Assembly: GCA_964565895.1 (NCBI GenBank)
Contig: CAZMGT010000080.1
Span: 1-10,393, forward strand
Reading direction: 5' to 3'
Source: CAZMGT01 sp964565895
Lineage (GTDB): Bacteria; Armatimonadota; Zipacnadia; UBA1398; CAZMGT01
Length of the DNA stretch: 10,393 nt
Shown: in pieces, positions 6,241 through 10,393 of the stretch
Numbering within the stretch: position 1 is the stretch's first letter
Layout of the letters: each line of letters begins with the position of its first letter
Program-made: the position numbers and the translations under genes
The notes under the pieces: generated by a model
Databases searched by the model: none
What the model saw: the letters and a program-made list of their open reading frames with translations, nothing else
What the model was told of the DNA's origin: nothing

Positions 6241-6270
6241 AGTATATGCGACGCCCTCGCTCCCTGTCAA
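6241..6270 (-). promoter_or_regulatory. Sigma70-type promoter for prs-hpf
   Basis: On the minus strand, TTGACA (perfect -35) occupies 6265-6270 and TATACT (5 of 6) occupies 6241-6246, with an 18-bp spacer. The -10 is embedded in GCATATACT, an AT-rich island in GC-rich sequence. The orientation and position, about 210 bp before the prs start, make it the natural promoter for the prs, hpf, 113-aa-gene cluster. Confidence 0.7.
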
Positions 6271-6494
6271 AAATGCCCCTGCACACGCGCCTGCCGCCGG
6301 AGAGCACCGAGCCGCCCTCCGCCGCGCGCCCGCGCAGCAAAGCGCTTCGCGTGGCCCTCCGCGCGGGGGACAGCCAGCCGCGAGCGGGCGCTCAGGAGCA
6401 AGGCCTGGGCGAGAAAGGGACAGCTAGGGGCCGTTCGCCGCAAGGCCCCACGCCGCGGTTGCTCATTGCACAGGGCAAGCGCTTCCGCAGCGGC
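6271..6494. other. Intergenic stretch without a supportable gene
   Basis: Together with the prs promoter and leader this makes a 461-bp gap between the sulfatase stop and the prs start. Open frames cross it on both strands but are Arg/Ala/Pro-rich, lack good ribosome binding sites and match nothing I recognise. It contains one GGGGCC/GGCCCC inverted repeat at 6427-6449 and two similar AAGCGCTTC-type words (near 6341 and 6477). I see no tRNA, 6S, SRP or RNase P signature. Confidence 0.5.
6427..6449 (-). terminator. Possible terminator hairpin after the sulfatase pair
   Basis: GGGGCC at 6427-6432 and GGCCCC at 6444-6449 form a perfect 6-bp GC stem with an 11-nt loop, 46 bp after the sulfatase stop. 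In the transcript direction it is followed by TAGCTGTCCCTTTCTC, pyrimidine-rich but not a true U-run, so intrinsic termination is only a possibility. Confidence 0.3.
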
Positions 6495-8387
6495 CTAGCG
6501 CACCTTGTTGTTTGTCCCCAAAAGCTCGTTCAGCGCGCGGTTCGCTACGCGGACGACATACTTGTTCTCGTCGCTAAGCGCGGCCTTTAAAGCGGGGATC
6601 GCCGGCCGGGCCAGCTCGTCGATCTCGTCGAGGACGAGCGCCGCGTGCAGGCGCACCCACTGCTCCTCGCTTTTCAGCTCACTGCTCAGCACGCCAAGCG
6701 CCTGTTCGCACAGGCCCATTTTGCACAGCGCGCGCGCCGCGGCAATGCGCACCACGGGCGAGCGGTCGCTCAGGGCAGCGGCGAGCTTGTCGCGCGCCGG
6801 GCGCGCCTTCTCGCCCATGTTCCCCAGGCCGGTCGCCGCCCAGTAGCGGACCGCGGGGTCGCCGTCGCCCAGGGCCGCGCTAAGCTCCTCCAGCGCTCCG
6901 TCGCGCTTTCCCGCGAGCACGCACACCTCACGCAACCTGCGCAACAGCTCCTCGCCCCCGGGCTGGCGCAAAATGGCATATGCGCTGCCCAGCTTGCGCG
7001 CCCGCTGTTCGATCTCCGGCTCCGGCATAAACCCTAAGTCGCGCGTCTGAAAAACCCACCGCTCGTGCGCCGCGCGCAGCCGCTCGAGCACCGCCCGATA
7101 GCGCGGGTCGCCGGCGAGGTTGTGGATCTCGTGCGGGTCGGCCTGGGTGTCGTAAAGCTCTTCCTCGGGCTTGGTTTGGGCCATAAACTGCTCCGCCGCG
7201 GGGGGCAGCTTCCCTGCAGCGTGCAGCCGGCGCAGCTCCATCATCGTCGGCCCGCCCTCCGGCGTGTTCATGTACTGGAAATAGGTCTTGTACGGCTCGT
7301 AGTTGCGAATATAGCGAAAGCGCTCGTCGCGCACCGTGCGGATGATGTCATAGCGCTCGTCCATCCGGTCGCGCGCGCCATAGACGTACTGCCGCGGGGG
7401 CGAGAGGTCCGGCCCCAAGAACGCGCGCCCCTGCATATGCTCCGGCACGGGCACGCCGCACAGGTTAAGCACCGTGGGGCCCAGGTCAACAAGGCTCACC
7501 AGCTCCCCGTTGGCCTTCCCCGGCTCGCCCTGGCCGGCAACCCGGAACTTCTCCGGAATGCGCACAATAAGCGGCACGTGCGTCCCCGAGTCATATAGCC
7601 AGCGCTTGGCCCGGGGCAGGCCCACCCCGTGGTCCGCCCAGAAGAAGACGATCGTCTCCTCCGCCAGCCCGTCTTCCTCAAGCTGCCTTAGATAATCGCC
7701 CACGGGATAGTCCATCGCGGTAACCAGCTCGTAATATCGCGCCCAGTCGCGCCGCGTAACGGGGGTGTCCGGGTAATAGGGGGGTAGGGTGGTGAGCTTG
7801 TTCGGGTCCTGCCGCTGCTCCGGCGTAAGCCGCGCGGTAAGCCGGGCAAACTCGCTGTCCCCGGCCCTTATCCGGCCCTCGTGGGTTACGGTAATGTTAA
7901 ACACCGCGAAAAACGGCTTGCCCCGCGGGCGGTTGCGCCAGTGCGCCTTTTTGCTCGACTCGTCCCAGGGCTGCCCCTCGTTGGCGAAGTTATAGTCCTT
8001 TTTCGAGCAGTTCGTGCAGTAATACCCCGCCGCGCGCAGATATTCCGGAAAGCACTTTATCCCCTCCGGGCGCAGCGCACGGCAGCGCATGTGGTGCGAC
8101 CCCAACGTCGTGGGATACATCCCCGAGATAATCGCCGACCTGCTCGGCGCGCACACACCGGCCACCGTAAACGCCCGCGTATAGCGCACGCCTTGCGCGG
8201 CAAGCCGGTCTAGGTTCGGCGTCTTTGCGTGCGGGTCGCCGTAGCAGCCAAGGTGCACCCCGGTGTCCTCGCACGAGATCCACAGGATATTCGGCCGCTC
8301 GACGCGCGGCGCGGCATAGGCCCGCGCGAGCGCGGAAAGCGCGCCCGCACCCAACATGCCCAGCGCCTGCCTGCGGGTAACGCTCAT
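6495..8387 (-). CDS. Tat-exported sulfatase with C-terminal HEAT repeats (second of tandem pair)
   Basis: This 630-aa formylglycine-dependent sulfatase (alkaline phosphatase superfamily) is predicted to hydrolyse sulfate esters or sulfamates outside the cytoplasm. Residues 1-26 are a twin-arginine signal (TRRQAL, hydrophobic core, AYA cleavage near 25). The sulfatase domain spans about 30-450: metal-side E40-D41 in ILWISCEDTG, CAPSR at 79-83 with Cys79 as the formylglycine precursor, HHMR at 98-101, His169, FWADHG with D252 and H253, then K261 and GTHVPLIV. The HHMRC region and general layout recall bacterial proteins annotated as heparan N-sulfatase-like, but the substrate is not provable here. 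From about 496 to 622 lie roughly four HEAT-like repeats (DPAVRYWAATGLG, SPVVRIAAARAL, EEQWVRLHAALVL, NKYVVRVANRAL), so the protein is longer than a plain 450-500-aa sulfatase. The start is fixed by GGAGG 6 nt upstream. It follows its paralog by 62 bp and is likely co-transcribed. Stop is TAG. Confidence 0.9.
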   Translation of the reverse strand: MSVTRRQALGMLGAGALSALARAYAAPRVERPNILWISCEDTGVHLGCYGDPHAKTPNLDRLAAQGVRYTRAFTVAGVCAPSRSAIISGMYPTTLGSHHMRCRALRPEGIKCFPEYLRAAGYYCTNCSKKDYNFANEGQPWDESSKKAHWRNRPRGKPFFAVFNITVTHEGRIRAGDSEFARLTARLTPEQRQDPNKLTTLPPYYPDTPVTRRDWARYYELVTAMDYPVGDYLRQLEEDGLAEETIVFFWADHGVGLPRAKRWLYDSGTHVPLIVRIPEKFRVAGQGEPGKANGELVSLVDLGPTVLNLCGVPVPEHMQGRAFLGPDLSPPRQYVYGARDRMDERYDIIRTVRDERFRYIRNYEPYKTYFQYMNTPEGGPTMMELRRLHAAGKLPPAAEQFMAQTKPEEELYDTQADPHEIHNLAGDPRYRAVLERLRAAHERWVFQTRDLGFMPEPEIEQRARKLGSAYAILRQPGGEELLRRLREVCVLAGKRDGALEELSAALGDGDPAVRYWAATGLGNMGEKARPARDKLAAALSDRSPVVRIAAARALCKMGLCEQALGVLSSELKSEEQWVRLHAALVLDEIDELARPAIPALKAALSDENKYVVRVANRALNELLGTNNKVR

Positions 8388-8449
8388 CGCTGTCCTCCGT
8401 TTCCGCGGCTCGTTTTGCGGTGGGCTCCCGGGCTGCCCGCTATGTCGGG

Positions 8450-10324
8450 CTAGCCGCCGAGGTTGCTTACGATCCGCTCCGTAACGCGCACCACGCAGTT
8501 ATAGCTGTCCTTCGTCGCCTTTTTGATTGCTTCAAGCGCCGGCCGCGCGGCATCGCCCAGCTCCTCCAGCGCCAGCGCTGCGTAGTGGCGGACGACACGC
8601 TCCTCGTTGCTCAGCTCTTTGGTAAGCACGGGAAGCGCCTTGTCCACCGCGCCCATTAGCCCCAGCGCGCGCGCCGCGGCCACGCGCACGCCGGGCGACG
8701 TGTCCTCTAGAGCGCGAACAAGCGCTTGCGCCGCGGGCTGGGCCTCGCGCCCCAGCCGCGCCAGGCCCGTCGCCGCCCACCAGCGCACCGAGGGCACCGG
8801 GTCGGCGAGCTTGTTCTCAAGCTGGCGCAGCGCCCCCTTTCCCTGCTCCCCAAGCTCGACAACCGCGCGCAGCTTGGCGAGCAGCCCGCGGTTTTCCGGC
8901 TGCTGCAAAATGGCGTAGCCGCTACCATACTTGCGCGCCAGGGCGACGAGCTCCGGCTCGGGGATCAGCCCTAGGTCGCCCGTTTGCTCCATCCAGCGCA
9001 CGTGCGCCTCGCGTAACTGAGCGAGGATCTCCTGGTGCGCGGGCGATTCAGCCAGGTTGTGCACCTCATAGGGGTCGTTCTGCACGTCGTAAAGCTCCTC
9101 GGGGGGCTTGTGCGGAGCCATGAACTGCTCCTGCTCCGGGGTAAGCTTTCCCGCGGCGTGCAGCTCACGCAAAATGCCACGCGCCGGGTAGGACGTATCC
9201 TTGTAGCGATTGGGCTGCATATAGGGCAGGTCCGAGCGGTAGTTGCGGATGTACTTATAGCGCTTTGTGCGCACGCAGCGGATGCACTCCACGGTTTCGT
9301 CGCACCGGTCGCGCGCCGCGAAGATATACTCCCGCTGCTGCGCCCCCGGCCCGAGGAACACCTGCCCGTGCATTATCTCCGGCGGCTCGATGCCCGCGAT
9401 GGCCAGCGAGGTTACCGTAAGGTCAATGGCGCTCACCGGGTCGTCGCGCACCGTCCCCGGGCGAATTTTCCCCGGCCAGCGGATGATCAACGGCACGCGG
9501 ATCCCCGCGTCATAAAGCCACTGCTTGCCGCGCACCATGCACTGCCCGTTGTCGCCGATAAATGCGACGAGGGTGTTTTCGGCCAGGCCGTCTTCCTCGA
9601 GCTTCCTAAGCAGCACGCCGACGTTTACGTCGAGCAGGTGGATGGCGTCCAAGTAGTGCGCGTAGTCGTCCCGCACCACGGGGTGGTCGGGGAGATATGG
9701 TGGGAGCTGCACCTTGTTCGGGTCCACGAGGCACCCGTCCTGCTGCGCTCGCTCGCGCGCCCCGCGCCATCCTCCGCCGCGGTGGGGCTGGCGCAGGTTT
9801 ACCTGGGCGTAAAACGGCTGGTTGTCCTTCAACTCCGCCCAGTCTGCACCGTCGAACGGTTTTGTCGTCAGCTTGAAATTAAAATCGGTCTTCCCCGTGC
9901 CGCGCACGCCAGGGGCGATGTTCTTAACGTTCGCCGTAAAATACCCAGCCTCGCGAAACAGCTCGGTAATCAGCTTTATCTGCTCGGGCAGGGTCATCTC
10001 ATCGCCGCGGTGGCTACGATGGTGATGGGCGTCGATCGTCGTCTGATACATCCCCGTAGCGATCGCCGAGCGGCTAGGCGAGCACACGGGCGCCGTGGTA
10101 AACGCGTTAGTAAAACGCACACCCTCCGCCGCCAGGCGATCGAGGTTTGGCGTGCGCACCAGCTTGTTGCCGTAACACCCGAGATCCGGGCACACGTCCT
10201 CGGCGAAAATCCACAGAATGTTGGGGCGCTCGCCGCGCTGAGCCCACGAGCCGGCCAAGCTGCCCAGGCTCGCCGCCAGCGCTCCCGCGCCCAACGTCTG
10301 CAATGCCTTGCGCCTGCTCATCAT
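8450..10324 (-). CDS. Tat-exported sulfatase with C-terminal HEAT repeats (first of tandem pair)
   Basis: This 624-aa paralog of the adjacent downstream sulfatase has the same domain order throughout. The twin-arginine signal MMSRRKALQTLGAG ends near SWA at residue 28. Then come metal-side E42-D43 in AEDVCPDLGCYG, CSPSR at 81-85 with Cys81 as the formylglycine precursor, a His-rich AHHHRSH at 99-105, QPH with H181, GDNG with D258 and N259, K267 and RVPLIIRWPGK. The substrate-side loops differ from the paralog: DN replaces DH, and the central insertion is unrelated at about 130-200. HEAT-like repeats fill about 496-620 (VPSVRWWAATGLA, SPGVRVAAARAL, EERVVRHYAALAL, NCVVRVTERIV). The start is one of two adjacent ATGs. 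I take 10324, with AGGAAGGGA about 9 nt upstream; the second at 10321 would remove one Met. The frame stays open to 10375, but the extension would push the Tat motif inward. Stop is TAG. Its promoter is probably outside the window. Confidence 0.9.
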   Translation of the reverse strand: MMSRRKALQTLGAGALAASLGSLAGSWAQRGERPNILWIFAEDVCPDLGCYGNKLVRTPNLDRLAAEGVRFTNAFTTAPVCSPSRSAIATGMYQTTIDAHHHRSHRGDEMTLPEQIKLITELFREAGYFTANVKNIAPGVRGTGKTDFNFKLTTKPFDGADWAELKDNQPFYAQVNLRQPHRGGGWRGARERAQQDGCLVDPNKVQLPPYLPDHPVVRDDYAHYLDAIHLLDVNVGVLLRKLEEDGLAENTLVAFIGDNGQCMVRGKQWLYDAGIRVPLIIRWPGKIRPGTVRDDPVSAIDLTVTSLAIAGIEPPEIMHGQVFLGPGAQQREYIFAARDRCDETVECIRCVRTKRYKYIRNYRSDLPYMQPNRYKDTSYPARGILRELHAAGKLTPEQEQFMAPHKPPEELYDVQNDPYEVHNLAESPAHQEILAQLREAHVRWMEQTGDLGLIPEPELVALARKYGSGYAILQQPENRGLLAKLRAVVELGEQGKGALRQLENKLADPVPSVRWWAATGLARLGREAQPAAQALVRALEDTSPGVRVAAARALGLMGAVDKALPVLTKELSNEERVVRHYAALALEELGDAARPALEAIKKATKDSYNCVVRVTERIVSNLGG

Positions 10325-10393
10325 GGCAGCAGATCCCTTCCTCGCGCAAAAACTTTCCTCGGGCGCCGCCGTCAACGTCCCCTGCCGGCGCCC

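Noticed and set aside
5944..6590. Plus-strand open frames across the prs leader and the sulfatase end
   Set aside because: They overlap recognised genes at both ends, have Arg/Ala/Ser/Pro-rich translations without motifs, and lack a convincing ribosome binding site.
10370..10375. TTGACG as a -35 for the sulfatase pair on the minus strand
   Set aside because: No -10-like sequence lies 16-19 bp downstream, and it is too close to the start codon. The promoter is probably beyond the window.

Overview
This is a GC-rich bacterial chromosome segment with closely spaced genes. It holds eight complete protein genes and one gene cut by the left edge. I saw no tRNA, rRNA, CRISPR array, insertion sequence, integrase or other mobile element. 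The Tat-exported sulfatases fused to HEAT repeats resemble those abundant in Planctomycetota and other sulfatase-rich lineages (Lentisphaerota, Verrucomicrobiota, Hydrogenedentota and similar). No gene here fixes the phylum, so this is only an impression.

Layout. (1) At 1-313 on the minus strand is the N-terminal third or so of a DUF72/YecE-family protein. (2) At 494-1843 on the plus strand is a secreted, charged, helical protein of unknown function with a Cys/His-rich patch. (3) At 1918-4121 on the plus strand, a strong extended -10 promoter drives an isopropylmalate/isocitrate-type decarboxylating dehydrogenase (leuB-like), followed by a short-chain prenyl diphosphate synthase (ispA-like). 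(4) At 4127-6033 on the minus strand is a compact cluster, prs, then hpf, then a 113-aa unknown gene, with gaps of 18 and 29 bp. A consensus-like promoter (TTGACA, 18-bp spacer, TATACT) lies about 210 bp upstream of prs and leaves a structured leader of about 200 nt. (5) At 6271-6494 is a stretch with no gene I can support. (6) At 6495-10324 on the minus strand are two tandem paralogous sulfatase-HEAT fusions separated by 62 bp, both with twin-arginine signal peptides and CxPSR formylglycine motifs.

How the genes relate. The central genes are housekeeping: PRPP supply, ribosome hibernation, isoprenoid precursors and probably leucine biosynthesis. The sulfatase pair is accessory and suggests periplasmic or envelope desulfation of sulfated glycans. 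No sulfatase-maturing enzyme, glycoside hydrolase or transporter is in view to name the substrate.

The least expected signals are compositional. Codons ending in G or C are replaced by A/T-ending ones when the next codon begins with A, most clearly for Val, and six of the eight visible stop codons are TAG. Next in interest are the structured prs leader, the sulfatase-HEAT tandem, the Cys/His patch and the unrecognised gene behind prs-hpf. I found no clearly new defence, mobile or biosynthetic system.
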